Shown: piece after piece, positions 21,860 to 32,848 of the stretch | Layout: the number at the start of each line of letters is the position of its first letter | Numbering within the stretch: position 1 is the stretch's first letter | From: Vitis vinifera | Taxonomy: Eukaryota; Streptophyta; Magnoliopsida; Vitales; Vitaceae | Length of the DNA stretch: 64,000 nucleotides | Assembly (NCBI RefSeq): GCF_030704535.1 | Contig: NC_081821.1 | Location: 5,905,001 to 5,969,000, forward strand | Direction of reading: 5' to 3' | Made by a program: the position numbers and the translations under genes | Notes under the pieces: model-generated | Databases searched by the model: none | The model's input: the letters and a program-made list of their open reading frames with translations, nothing else | Told to the model about the DNA's origin: nothing

Positions 21860-23432
21860 AGTGATATTACCATTGTTCTCTTATATGAGTGCATATTCTC
21901 CTTTTGCCCCTTCTTCGAGGTGAATGCATGTGACCATGGTTTCTAAAGGCATCTTCTTCTACTTGAGATGCATACTTTTATGAAGCTTCCTTTATAATGT
22001 TGGTAACTTGTTAATAATGTTAGCCACAATCAAATTATCTTACTACTAGGAGAAACTAAATATACTTTAGTAGTAATACCATTATTATCTTGTATGAGTG
22101 CATATTCGTCTTTTACTCGACGAGTATACTTCAGAAAAACATCAAAGAAAACTTTATGAAAGAAAAATACTAAAGATCCACCCACCAAAGCAAAGGTGTG
22201 AGCCAAAAAAATTCAAGTAAGGCTTTGACCGTATCATTTAAAAACTAATTGGTTTTTGGTAAAAAAAAAAAAAAAAGGTTAAATCATTTTATAATATTTG
22301 ATATCATACTCATGAGGAGACTTGTATTATTTCAAGATATTATATTAGATAATATAATAAATAAAATCAATATTTATATTTTACGAAACAACATCATTGA
22401 TTATTTTACAAGGATAATTATATATTTTAAGAATAAAAAAATGTTTAATGAATTATTTACACTTTAAAATTAATAAAAAAATATTTAATAAGTTGCCTTC
22501 ATATTTTTGTATTTTGTAAATGCATGTCTCAATTTAAAAATTCATGTACTAGATTGTGTTGAAAAAAATATTATTTAAATTAATTATTATTTTATTTTTA
22601 GTTTTATCATGTATAAACTCTTAACAAAGAGATTTTTAATTTTTTTCCAAATTTTTATGATGTACAAGCACTTGCCTCAGAATTGAACTGGTGGAATCAG
22701 GGCTGGTGTTCCTGCATTGTTGGCACAAGTTGCAGGCCAAATAATGCATTTACTCCAGGCACCAACCTTGGAGGATGAAAAATCCCTGTCCAAGTTAGTC
22801 AAATGTATGGCTTTCCATTAAAAAAACCCAAAAGTCAGAATCAATGATTCATGTAATGTTAGGCATATTTTTGTGCATTCTTGGAAATTAGTAGCCTGTT
22901 TTTCTTCTATATTAATCAGGCCTAATTTCATCCTGTGGAACTCATCATTCAAAATGATTCTCCAGTTGGACATTTATTTGCTTGTATGATTTGGCTCATC
23001 AATTCTCCCAGTAGCCAATAGAGAATCCCTGATGGGGTTGTACATGAAGATACAGAGTCTGTCTTTATCATGATCTTATATTTGTACAATTTGCAGGGGG
23101 GGTGATGTGCCAACTGCAGAGTAGGTGTTTGCTCTTTGCATATAAACCATATTAACTTAACAGCCTAATAGGGACTAGGGAGGACCTGATCAATGCTAAT
23201 TTTTTCTGTTGAAGCATTCTGGTCTCTGGCAACTGGTAAAGTGTCTTCATCAGTGGAGAGTTGACCTGTTCCACCTTGCTTCTCAAGATGTCCCAAAGAT
23301 GGAGATGGACTTTGTGGAAAAGGATTAGGTAACAGTCTTTTTTTAACACCGATTTTTCTACTTTTTGATCACATCTTTTATAGAAATACTTAGCCTATGA
23401 AATAGTCTTGAATTTTCCCTTGCTATCTCATT
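21860..23432. other. Spacer upstream of the intact COBRA-like gene
   Basis: AT-rich with no supported gene. The last few hundred bases should contain the promoter and 5' UTR of the next gene, but no convincing TATA box was picked out. Confidence 0.35.
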
Positions 23433-25221
23433 ATGCTTCTGAGAATGGAATTCAATAGAGTTGCATACTCAATTGTCTCAGCTGTCTTCTTTAGTATGGT
23501 CTTATCTCCTGCAGGTGAGGCACTAACTCAAGAAATCTAAATTAGGAACTTAATTTGACTTCCGTTCTTCTCATATGTTTTTCTTTGGGGGTTCTCTGTT
23601 TTGATTCCAGTGGCATATGATCCGCTGGATCCAAATGGGAACATAACGATCAAATGGGATGTTATGTCTTGGACCTCAGATGGTTATGTGGTGAGTACAC
23701 TCAATTTGGTGACGTTTTCCTTCCTTCTAGCAAGTGATCATCTAGCTCTCATCACATGCAAGCATCACAATTTGATTACTTCTCAGGCAGTGGTGACAAT
23801 GAGCAACTTCCAAATGTATCGGCACATCATGAGCCCTGGTTGGACCTTAGGATGGATATGGGCTAAGAAAGAAGTAATCTGGTCTATGGTGGGAGCGCAA
23901 GCTACTGAACAAGGAGACTGTTCAAAGTTCAAAGGGAACATCCCACACTGTTGTAAGAGGAATCCCACAGTGATCGACTTGCTGCCTGGAGTCCCTTACA
24001 ACCAACAAATTGCCAATTGTTGCAAGGGAGGCGTTGTAGCATCATGGGGCCAGGACTCGTCTGCTGCAGTCTCATCCTTTCAACTGAGTGTCGGGCTTTC
24101 TGGCACGTCAAATAAAACAGTAAGACTGCCCAAGAATTTTACTTTGCTTGGTCCAGGACCTGGCTACACTTGTGGCCAAGCAAAAACTGTGCCATCCTCC
24201 ATCTTCCTCTCTTCAGATGGCCGGAGAAAAACTCAGGCATTGAGTAAGTCTCATTCTCCAATATTTAACTAAATATTCGTCTCTAGTCCTTAGTCCTTAC
24301 CATTAATTTTTTTTTTTCTTCTGCTTCCGCAGTGACATGGAATGTTACATGTACTTACTCACAGATGGTGGTCTCCAAGTATCCAAGCTGCTGTGTCTCC
24401 TTCTCATCTTTTTACAACTCAACAATCACCCCTTGTACATCCTGTGCCTGTGGTTGCCAGAACAAAAACAACTGCATCATGTAAGCCTTCAATTCAGTAG
24501 CATAAATGTAAGAATATGTGCTTGTTTTTACTCATAAATGTTTCTTATTGGGGGGTACAATGCAGGAGTGATACAAAAATTGAGAGCGTGGTGGGACTAC
24601 ACACTCCAACAAAGGATAATATGCCGCTGCTGCAGTGTACTCAACACAATTGCCCAGTCCGGGTGCACTGGCATGTGAAGGTCAATTACAAGGAGTATTG
24701 GCGTGTGAAGATTACCATCACTAATTTTAACTACAGAATGAACTACACGCAGTGGACGCTGGTTGCTCAGCATCCCAATCTGAATAATATCACACAAGTT
24801 TTCAGCTTTGCTTACAAGCCACTCATTCCATACACGTCCATAAGTAAGTCCATACATTCCCATAACACAGCATTATGCTACATGCCATGTCCAACTGAAA
24901 TTATGAGGGCATAACTCCTGCTATTTTGATTGGGCAGATGACTCAGGTATGTTTTACGGCATAAAGTTCTATAATGATGTGCTAATGGAAGATGGGCCAG
25001 ATGGAAACGTCCAGTCTGAAATGATTCTTCAGAAGGACAAGAACACATTCACATTGAAGGAGGGTTGGGCTTTCCCTCAGAGAATTTACTTCAATGGTGA
25101 TGAATGCATGATGCCCCTTCCTGACTCGTACCCTTTGTTGGCGGGCTCTGCCCCTGCAAATCAAATTGCATTATCAACACTGGCTTCCCTAGTACTTTTG
25201 ATATTGCTAGCATTTCAGTGA
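23433..25221 (+). CDS. COBRA-like GPI-anchored protein, complete gene (tandem paralogue of the COBL4 type)
   Basis: COBRA family proteins sit on the outer face of the plasma membrane and guide cellulose microfibril deposition. Six exons join in frame: 23433-23514, 23611-23690, 23787-24243, 24333-24480, 24566-24843 and 24938-25221, giving 442 residues (438 if the second ATG, 23445, is used). Layout: signal peptide (VAYSIVSAVFFSMVLSPA), a cellulose-binding-like N-terminal domain (YDPLDPNGNITIKWDVMSW), a cysteine-rich centre with the family signature CCVS (SCCVSFSSFYN), the block VRVHWHVKVNYKEYWRVKI, then GMFYGIKFYND and GWAFPQRIYFNGDECMM, and a hydrophobic C-terminal tail (LSTLASLVLLILLAF) after small residues, fitting a GPI signal. 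Many NxT/S sites are present. All splice sites are GT-AG. It is more diverged than the COBL4-type gene at 32.8 kb and is the likely source of the pseudogenes upstream. A CACTA element lies 115 bp after the stop. Confidence 0.93.
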
Positions 25222-25357
25222 TCATTCTACTAGAGTTGGAAGGATTCAAAGAGGGAAATGTTTCCTGAGCTATTTCAGATATGACATTCTCAGTCATGTA
25301 ATCAGCATATATATATATACATATTGTTCAAGGAGACACTACAAAAAAATAGGTTTT

Positions 25358-25835
25358 TAGTGACGAATCTTTGGTCACGGCCACAAATATAGTGACCAAA
25401 GATATTATTTTGTCACGGCCAGGATAAAGTTGTGACTAAATGTGTTAATGTGGAAAAAAAATATGTTTAGTCACGGTGATTTTATCAACCGTCACCAAAA
25501 GTATTGATGAGAGGGTATTTTAGTCACGGATTTTTTTGAAACCGTGACTATTTGTAAATTTATGGAGGGAAATTTTGGCGCCAATAATTTTAGTCACGGT
25601 AATTTTATCATCCGTGACAAAAAGTGTAACGAAAAGATGTTTTAGTCACGGTTTTTTGTAAAACCGTGACCATATATATATATTGTGACTTTTAGTCACG
25701 CCATTGATTGACCGTGACTGTAGGGGAAGCTATAGTCACGAATTTCTCATGACCGTGACCAAATGCATAGAGGTTTATTTTAAATATTTTGAACCTATGG
25801 TCACGGGGTTCACATAATCGTGACCAAAAGTCTAT
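25358..25835. repeat. Left subterminal repeat array of the CACTA element
   Basis: About a dozen copies in both orientations of TAGTCACGG / CCGTGAC(C/T)A, spaced 20-60 bp. In En/Spm such motifs bind TNPA; the same motif fills the right end. Confidence 0.85.
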
Positions 25836-26749
25836 TATTTATTTTAAACATTTTTTGGGTTATCTATTATAAGTTTTTAGAAAATTATATATATATATAT
25901 ATCATAAATAGAAATTATCATTAATAGTAATAATAATAGTTCTTATTAATTATAAAAAGTTTAAAGTTATATTACTATATTTTTTTTAAGTTAAGAAACA
26001 AATTAGTGTGTTACCTATTTTTCTTTAGTTAAAATTATTTAATTTCCTTGTTATGATTAATGTTTTAATAAGAAGCAAAATAAAGTTTAATATGTTAGTT
26101 TAAAAATATGATGGTTCAATTTGATATTATTTGATAAAAAGTTTAAATGCAAGTGAGTTAGCAAATTAAAAACAATTTTGATTTTATATATGATAAATAA
26201 TTCTTATTATATTTAAAGTATCAATAGTCGTGATAAATAAATTTTACTACGAACAATTACTAGTAAAATTGTTTATAGTTTTATTTAATTTTCGATCATA
26301 AAATATTTTTTAATCTTTATGATTTTTGCAATACAGAAATAGTTTATAACTACAAAAATAACATTCTTTGTTTATGATTAAAAATAAAAGTTCTAAACTT
26401 TTATAATTCTTAAATTTGTAAAATTAACAAATTTATAAAGTTAAAATTCATGGAAAAATATTCTTAAACGCACCGTTCTTTGTTTATGTTTATTATATTT
26501 AGTACCAAATGGAAGTCTGAAATTATGTTGTCCAAATGTATGATGAAATTAAGCTACAAGCATATGAGATAAGGTAGAAATTAATATCATTAAATATGAA
26601 AAAATGATACCATATGATAAAATAATAATAGATTGGTATAAGATATAAAGAGACACGTGACTGAAAATAATGAAGACAGAGTAGGAGTAGAATGCACATG
26701 TAACATTTCCTAGCACCTAAGGCCCACAAAAATACTAATAAATTATAGT

Positions 26750-27170
26750 TTTATTTGTGAAGTATTTTGACATTTTCATAAACAGTTATACAAAAAACAG
26801 TTTTTTAAAACATTTTGAAAAATTTGTTAGCGGATGTATTTTAAAATAAAAGTCGATTTAGAAACCTATAATATTTTCAATATATTTTTTATGTTTTTAA
26901 ATATGTTTAAAAAATAACTTTTATATGTTATATTTTATTTTTGATTATTCTTTGTATTTATATAATTATTTTTGAAAATATCTTTTACTCTAATAAGTGA
27001 AAACAATTTAAGATAACTAAAAATATTAATATTTTTTTAAAATATCTTATTTTTTGTTTTTAAGAACAAAAAATTGTTTCCCCTCTATGGTTTACTTATT
27101 TATTTATTTATTATTAAGAATAAAAAATTGTTATAATTAAAAGCTCGTTAGCAAACACTGCCTATACCTT
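26750..27170. mobile_element. Nested MITE copy in the CACTA element
   Basis: This AT-rich stretch (AAAGTCGATTTAGAAACCTA ... TTTGTATTTATATAATTATT ... AACAAAAAATTGTTTC) is similar along its length to 40827-41186, where the ends are clearer. Confidence 0.45.
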
Positions 27171-27921
27171 TGAATTATTTTAGAAAAAGAACATTTTATA
27201 TATGATAAATAATAGGTTTTATAATAAGATAAGTTATTATTAGAAGATTTTATTAAATTTTATCATCATTAATATTAACATCACTAAGAGCAGTTATTTC
27301 TTTTTTAGTAAACTTAAATTTACTAAACATGTTTAACTATTAAAATTTTAAAATATAGAACTTGATAAATTTCTAATATAAAATTTTAAAATTTTAAAAC
27401 TTCATAAAACTTTGAAAATAACAATTTAAAAATATAAAACTTGATAATTTTCTCATACATAATTGTAAAATTTAAAATTTTAAAACTTGATAAAAAAATT
27501 TAAAATATAATACTTGATAAATTTCTAATATAAAATTTTTAAATTTTAAACTTGATAATTTTAAAAATTGAAAAACTTTATAAAACTTAATAAAAATTTT
27601 AAAACAACACTTTGAGTAAAACATTGAACTTTCAAAATTAATTTTAAATTTTAAAATAATTGTAAATTTAAAATTTTAAAATAATTGATAATAACCACGG
27701 CCAACATTTTAACTCTTAAAATGTTAAAATGAGATTTGATAATAACCATATATAAAGCCATGAATATAAAGTCTCACATACTTACCAATATAATATATCA
27801 CTTTCCAATATAATATTTAACTATGTGGGCCTTAACCATTGACTTTCCAATATCAAAGACACAGGCAACGTTTTTTTAACCCATTTAACCATTGAGTAAA
27901 AGCCTTCTCCCAAACATTTCC

Positions 27922-28135
27922 AATATAAAAGCCCCTCTCTTCTGCCAACAAAACTTAGTTTCTCTTCCTCTCCAAAACCCACGGCCATAAAACCCACAAA
28001 ATCTACCCACAGCCCCCATTGCTTGGAGGAAGCCATTTCCCGAAAAAGCTTATGGAAGCCATGCCGAAGAAGCCCCATGGAAGCTATGGTCCGTAAAGCC
28101 AAAGCCACCTCCAAGAAACTCCCGTAAAAATCGTT
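27922..28135 (+). promoter_or_regulatory. Probable promoter and 5' leader of the CACTA TNPA-like gene
   Basis: A TATA-like CAATATAAAAGCCCC (27921-27935) precedes a GC-richer, C/A-rich leader with only two very short open frames. This is the only promoter-like island between the left repeats and the coding exons. Confidence 0.4.
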
Positions 28136-29541
28136 TCTCTCTAGGTTTTGGTGAGTTTTGGGATTTTTTTTTTTTGAGTTTTTTTAATTGGTATTTTGGA
28201 AATGTTTGTGATTAGGTTTGAGATTCCATTGTTATTGGGTTTATTTTCATTTTATTGGGTTTATTTCCATTGTTATAGGGTTTTGGTGCTTTTGGAAAAA
28301 CCACACTTAATTACTTCCTAAGGTATAATTTCTCTCTAGTTTCTTTCTCTATTTTTTCTATGATTTAATTCTAATTTCATTGTTATTGGGTTTATTTCCA
28401 TTGTTACTGTGTAATGAAAGAATTTTTCTTTTGTTTGTTGCATTCTCTTCAATTGCCTATTTCCATTGGGTTTAATTATTGTGTTGAAAATTTGATTAGT
28501 TTCCAACAATGTTGTTTTTTCTTTGTTTTTGTAGCTTTGAGTTTGTGAACATGTTGATATGGATTAAAACCATATATTCCACACTCCACGTTTCTGTTGC
28601 TTTGTTTTTTTTGTCCTATTTATGAGTCTCACAAACAATAATATTTTACAAAATTTTAAATATTTTATTTGTATATCAAATAGTCATACAATTAAGACAC
28701 ATCACTTTTATGAATATTATTTTCCATGTAAGATAGATTTTTATACCATATGTCACACTTTAGTTAAGGATATGGTAATTTAAACAAATATTTTTTAAGA
28801 TAGTCCTAAAAATTATTTTAAATTTTATGATACCCATTAAGTGTATTAGGAAATTGCCTTTTCAATTAAATATTAAAATATTTTTTAAAAGACAATTTTA
28901 AATTAAAATTAAAATTATCTTCTTTTTTTTAAAGTAATTTTAAATTGCCTTTTCAATAATATTTTTTTAGCTTTGGGAACTCATATTACCAACTATCTAA
29001 AATCCATGATATTTTAAGAAGATAAAAAAAATAGAAAGTAGATAAAAAAAAATTATAATTTAAGAACTATTAATTATATAATAAGAGATACAAATAATTA
29101 TGGAAAAGTTTGTATACAAATAACTGTTTAAAAAAATAATTATATAAATATATAAAATAAAATATTATATATAAAATTTATTTTAAAAATATTTTAAATT
29201 TTTAAATATTCTTTTGTTTTATTAAACATAATTATTAAAACTCTTTTATAAAACTCTTTTTAAAAATAATTATCAAACATGCTATTAAAAATTTTGAATC
29301 ATAATTCTTTCTAAATAAATTCATTATACAATTAATAATATAGAATGAAACTTAAGTATGTAATAGCTCCCACCATAAGTCCCCTAAAATTTAATGATTT
29401 TCCATGTGGCATGACATCATGTCATAGTCAAATCATTTCCATCCTAAAATAAATAAAGAAATTTACAATAGTGGTGCAAACTAGATTGCAATGGTGGATT
29501 AATTAAAGTTAAAGTAAATCCCTCAATGCATCCAAACTTAC

Positions 29542-30805
29542 ATGATTAAAGAAATATGTAAGAGCTACATTCTTCAATGTTGTGGAAATTTGTTTAGAAG
29601 CTATAGAAATAAAATGAAGGCCAAGTATTATAACCCTTATAATACAGATGAGGAGAGATTGTGCCATCGACCTCCACACTTATCGGATGATGATTGGAGG
29701 TGGCTCATCCACTTTTGGGGTACACCTGAGGCCAAGGTAAAGATAATGATCTTTTCTTGATAATGTATCTTATGATACTCATATTCACATAAAATGATAT
29801 TTATTAGTTATATCTAACCTAATACTTCATGTATATAACTTTTATTATGTTTCTATTACCTATATAGGTAACTTGCTATTTTTTAATTGATGTAGGATAT
29901 CTCAGAAAAAAACAAGGCAAATAGGGCAAAACAAGTGATAAAGCATACATCGGGATCAAAAAGTTATGCTCAAATTCGATATGAACAGGTTGAAATTTAT
30001 TATTAATATGATTTGTTTGTACATAAATAATTCATCATAAATAACTCAATTGTTTTACTTATAAGAATAGGCACAAAAGAAGGAGGATCGAAGTGAGCCC
30101 AATAGAATTGAGATGTTTGCCCTGACACACACAAGAAAAGATGGGACGCCTGTTGATGATCATTCTAAGGAGATTATGGTAATGAAGTAAATAAATTTTA
30201 TATACTTGTATCTCAGTCATAGCCTCATACTAAATTATTTTAAAAGTCTAACAATTTTTTATTTTTTATAATTCCAGGATCAATTTCAACAATTACTATC
30301 TCAACCTGAGGGGACATCTTCTTCTACTTCTGCATCATCTGGAGCATCTACATCTGTATCATCTACATCTATAGCATCTACATCTGTAGCATCTACATAT
30401 GTAGATGAGATATATACTCAAGTCATGGGTCCAGAGAGGCATGGTCGTGTTCGAGGGTATGGATTTGGTCCTACTCCTACCTCAATCTTTGGTTCTACTA
30501 GTAGGAGACGATTAGGAGTTATTCTTTCAACACAACTTGAAAACGCCCAAGAGATGTTAATAGCTGCAGAACAAAAGTTTACAACTGCAACTGAAGAACT
30601 CTCAAATGTGAAAGATGAACTCTCACATGTGAAAGAAACATTTGAAGAGGTGTTGATAGAAGTTCAAAAGAAGACACGTGAAGAAGTGAAAGAAGAGTTT
30701 GAAGAAAAAATGATGGAAATGCAAAGAAAAATGCAAGCACAAATGCAAGCACAAATTCAAGAACAGATGATGCAAATGATGCAACAATTTCAGCAAAAGC
30801 AGTAG
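29542..30805 (+). CDS. TNPA-like transposon protein (plant Transposase_24 / Ptta-En/Spm type)
   Basis: Four exons can be joined in frame with GT-AG introns: 29542-29736, 29896-29988, 30071-30178 and 30278-30805, giving about 307 residues. Exon 1 has the family pattern YYNPYNTDEERLCHRPPHLS followed by DDWRWLIHFW; exons 2-3 have NKANRAKQVIKHTSGSKSYA and RIEMFALTHTRKDGTPVDD, both typical of the Ptta/En/Spm plant transposase domain. The C-terminal exon has a serine/threonine-rich linker (ASTSVSSTSIASTSVAST) and a long, Glu/Lys/Gln/Met-rich coiled coil from about residue 220 to the end. Known role in En/Spm: binding the subterminal repeats and helping excision. The first ATG used is the earliest in the open stretch; an upstream non-coding exon is likely. 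No stops interrupt it. Confidence 0.8.
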
Positions 30806-31209
30806 ACATTTGAAGATTTTGCTATATCTTTATATAATAGATTCTCTTAACTTTTTTTTTTAAGATTATGCTACTTATTTATATGATAGATTCTCCTAAC
30901 TTTTTTTGCTTTCTATGACTATTATGTGATGTTTGGTTGGTTGATTTGTTATATTATGTTAGAATGTGAAACTAAATTTAAATCTCTTTGTTTTTTGTTT
31001 GTTTGTTTTTTTTTTTGTTATATTATGTTTTTTTTTATTTAATGACTTATATTGATATATTAAGTTTTTAACTAGCTTGGAATAATTGATTGTAATATAT
31101 TGAAATTGGTTTAATTGTTTAATTGCATATACAGGTCTAAAATGGGTTTGTTTGGGTTTATAACAGGTTTGGGAAATTTTAATTCATAAAAAACCAATGT
31201 CCAAAATAT

Positions 31210-31810
31210 AACATATTTTAGTCACGGCCACTAAAAAATTGTGACCATAAGTGTGCTTTTAGTCACGCTTAAAATGAATCGTCACCAAAAGTTAGGGAGA
31301 GCGGTCATAATACACTTAATGTTTAGTCACGGTCACTTAATTATTGTGACCATATACCTATATTTAGTCACGATTAGGGGCATTGACCGTGACAAAAAGT
31401 TGGCATTTAGTCACGGTTAGGGGCATTGACCGTGACCAAAAGTTGGCATTTAGTCACGGTTAGGGGCATTGACCGTGACCAAAAGTTGACATTTGGTCAC
31501 GGTTAGAGGCATTGACCGTGACCAAAAGGTAACATTTGGTCACGGTTAGAGGCATTGACCGTGACCAAAAGTTGATATTTAGTCACGGTCATTTTATTAA
31601 CCGTGACTATAGACTTACATGTAGTCACGGTTAGGGTACTGACCGTGACCAAAGGTTAAACATATAGTCACGGTTTATTACCTGACCGTGACCAATACCT
31701 TTAGCTACGCCTCATACTGTGACGCTCGGTCACGGTTTCATAAGACCGCGACAATAGGTTTTGGTCACGGATATATACGATTTGGTGACGGTTGGCGACC
31801 GTCACCAAAA
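31210..31810. repeat. Right subterminal array of the CACTA element, with five exact-period 43-bp units
   Basis: The motifs match the left array. Between about 31360 and 31576 five units recur with a constant 43-bp period (ATTGACCGT at 31382, 31425, 31468, 31511 and 31554), each holding TAGTCACGGTTAGGGGCATT and CCGTGACCAAAAG, so every unit is also an inverted pair. Confidence 0.9.
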
Positions 31811-31831
31811 ATCCTATTTCTTGTAGTGAGA

Positions 31832-32848
31832 GGATATGTTCTATGTAAGATTGTCCATAACTATTGTAATGGCTTGTACTAGCTGTTACCGCATTGTTCC
31901 TTGATTGAGGTATTATCTAGCATACATCAACTAATAGCCTGTATTTTCTTTTCCTGACTATTGAGAGGTCTCTTTACATAGTTGGAAGATCTTTATCAGA
32001 TGGGGAGAGACTACTTGTCCCGGAAAAACTAGACCCAAGCTGCCAACCCACAAGTCTGTTCATGGATTTGGGTTGGCATGGCATACTGCACAAGGGCTAA
32101 TGGAAGTAGGTCGACCCACCATGCATATTCCTTTCACTGGTTGCACACAATCTGATTGTTCCGGATTTATTATGGGGATTTAATTCATTAACCCAATAAC
32201 AACCCAAATCCAATTGATCTATGAGACAATGAGTGAAGGTTATAAATGACATAAACCTAGAAAAATAGTACTTCCTCTCGTCATTTTAGGTGCATTAGCA
32301 AATCCAGTCAACTATCTTGCTGTTAGCTATGGAGGAATTACTCTAGAATCAGAGACACAAAATTGATCCGAATAAAAAGGAAACCTGATTTGATGAATGA
32401 AAAAGATGGAAATTGAGTCATTTCCGGTGTATTTTTGTTGGGATTTGGTGGTAGTTGACCTTGCATATCCATTAGAGATTGAATGATGATCGAATGGGCT
32501 CAAGCACACAGAGTTTTAAGTACCAGTCTTTGTCAGAGAGTAGTATGCATGATTTTAACATGTTCTCATGCTCACATGAACTTCATACCATCTGATCATC
32601 ACTGCCCAGGACATGACCCTTGAGCTGTTTTGTTCAAACGTCTAAGACGCTTCAAGATGCAGGAACTGAAGCAAAGAAAAATGAGAGAGACATGAAAATG
32701 TTACATGATGAAGTACCTAACGCCCATTAGGTGAGCCATCTCCATACACTCATTTTCTTTGTAGACTCCTATTCCCTTTTTATAACATACTGCTGCCTTC
32801 TTTGAGTGTCACCGGAGAGCTTTTGATCTCGGTGAACTTATTTTTGTC
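31832..32848 (+). other. Spacer and likely promoter of the COBL4-type gene
   Basis: The first part is the continuation of the 3' flank of the COBRA-like gene at 23.4 kb, interrupted by the CACTA insertion. The last 150 bp hold a T-rich leader and a weak TATA-like TTTTTATAAC near 32776. No other gene seen. Confidence 0.4.

Larger units (their letters stand above)
25337..31828 (+). mobile_element. CACTA (EnSpm/CMC) DNA transposon with a TNPA-like gene
   Basis: Inverted ends CACTACAAAAAAATAGG (25337-25353) and CCTATTTCTTGTAGTG (31813-31828) are flanked by the 3-bp target duplication AGA (25334-25336 and 31829-31831), diagnostic of CACTA elements. Both ends carry dense subterminal repeats of TAGTCACGG and CCGTGACCAAAAG. 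The only coding content is a TNPA-like gene at 29.5-30.8 kb; no DDE transposase (TNPD/TNP2) exon is visible in the 3.5 kb of AT-rich DNA to its left, so the copy is probably non-autonomous. The well-kept ends and matching target duplication suggest a fairly recent insertion. A MITE copy lies nested at about 26750-27170. Confidence 0.93.

Noticed and set aside
27821-28114. 97-residue minus-strand open frame inside the CACTA element
   Set aside because: It is antisense to the probable TNPA leader, with no relatives recognised and no promoter on that strand.
30579-30809. Minus-strand open frame opposite the TNPA-like coiled coil
   Set aside because: Antisense shadow of a repetitive Glu/Lys/Gln-rich coding region.
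31375-31576. CRISPR-like array from the regular 43-bp units
   Set aside because: Units are contiguous with no unique spacers, the genome is a plant, and the units are CACTA subterminal repeats.
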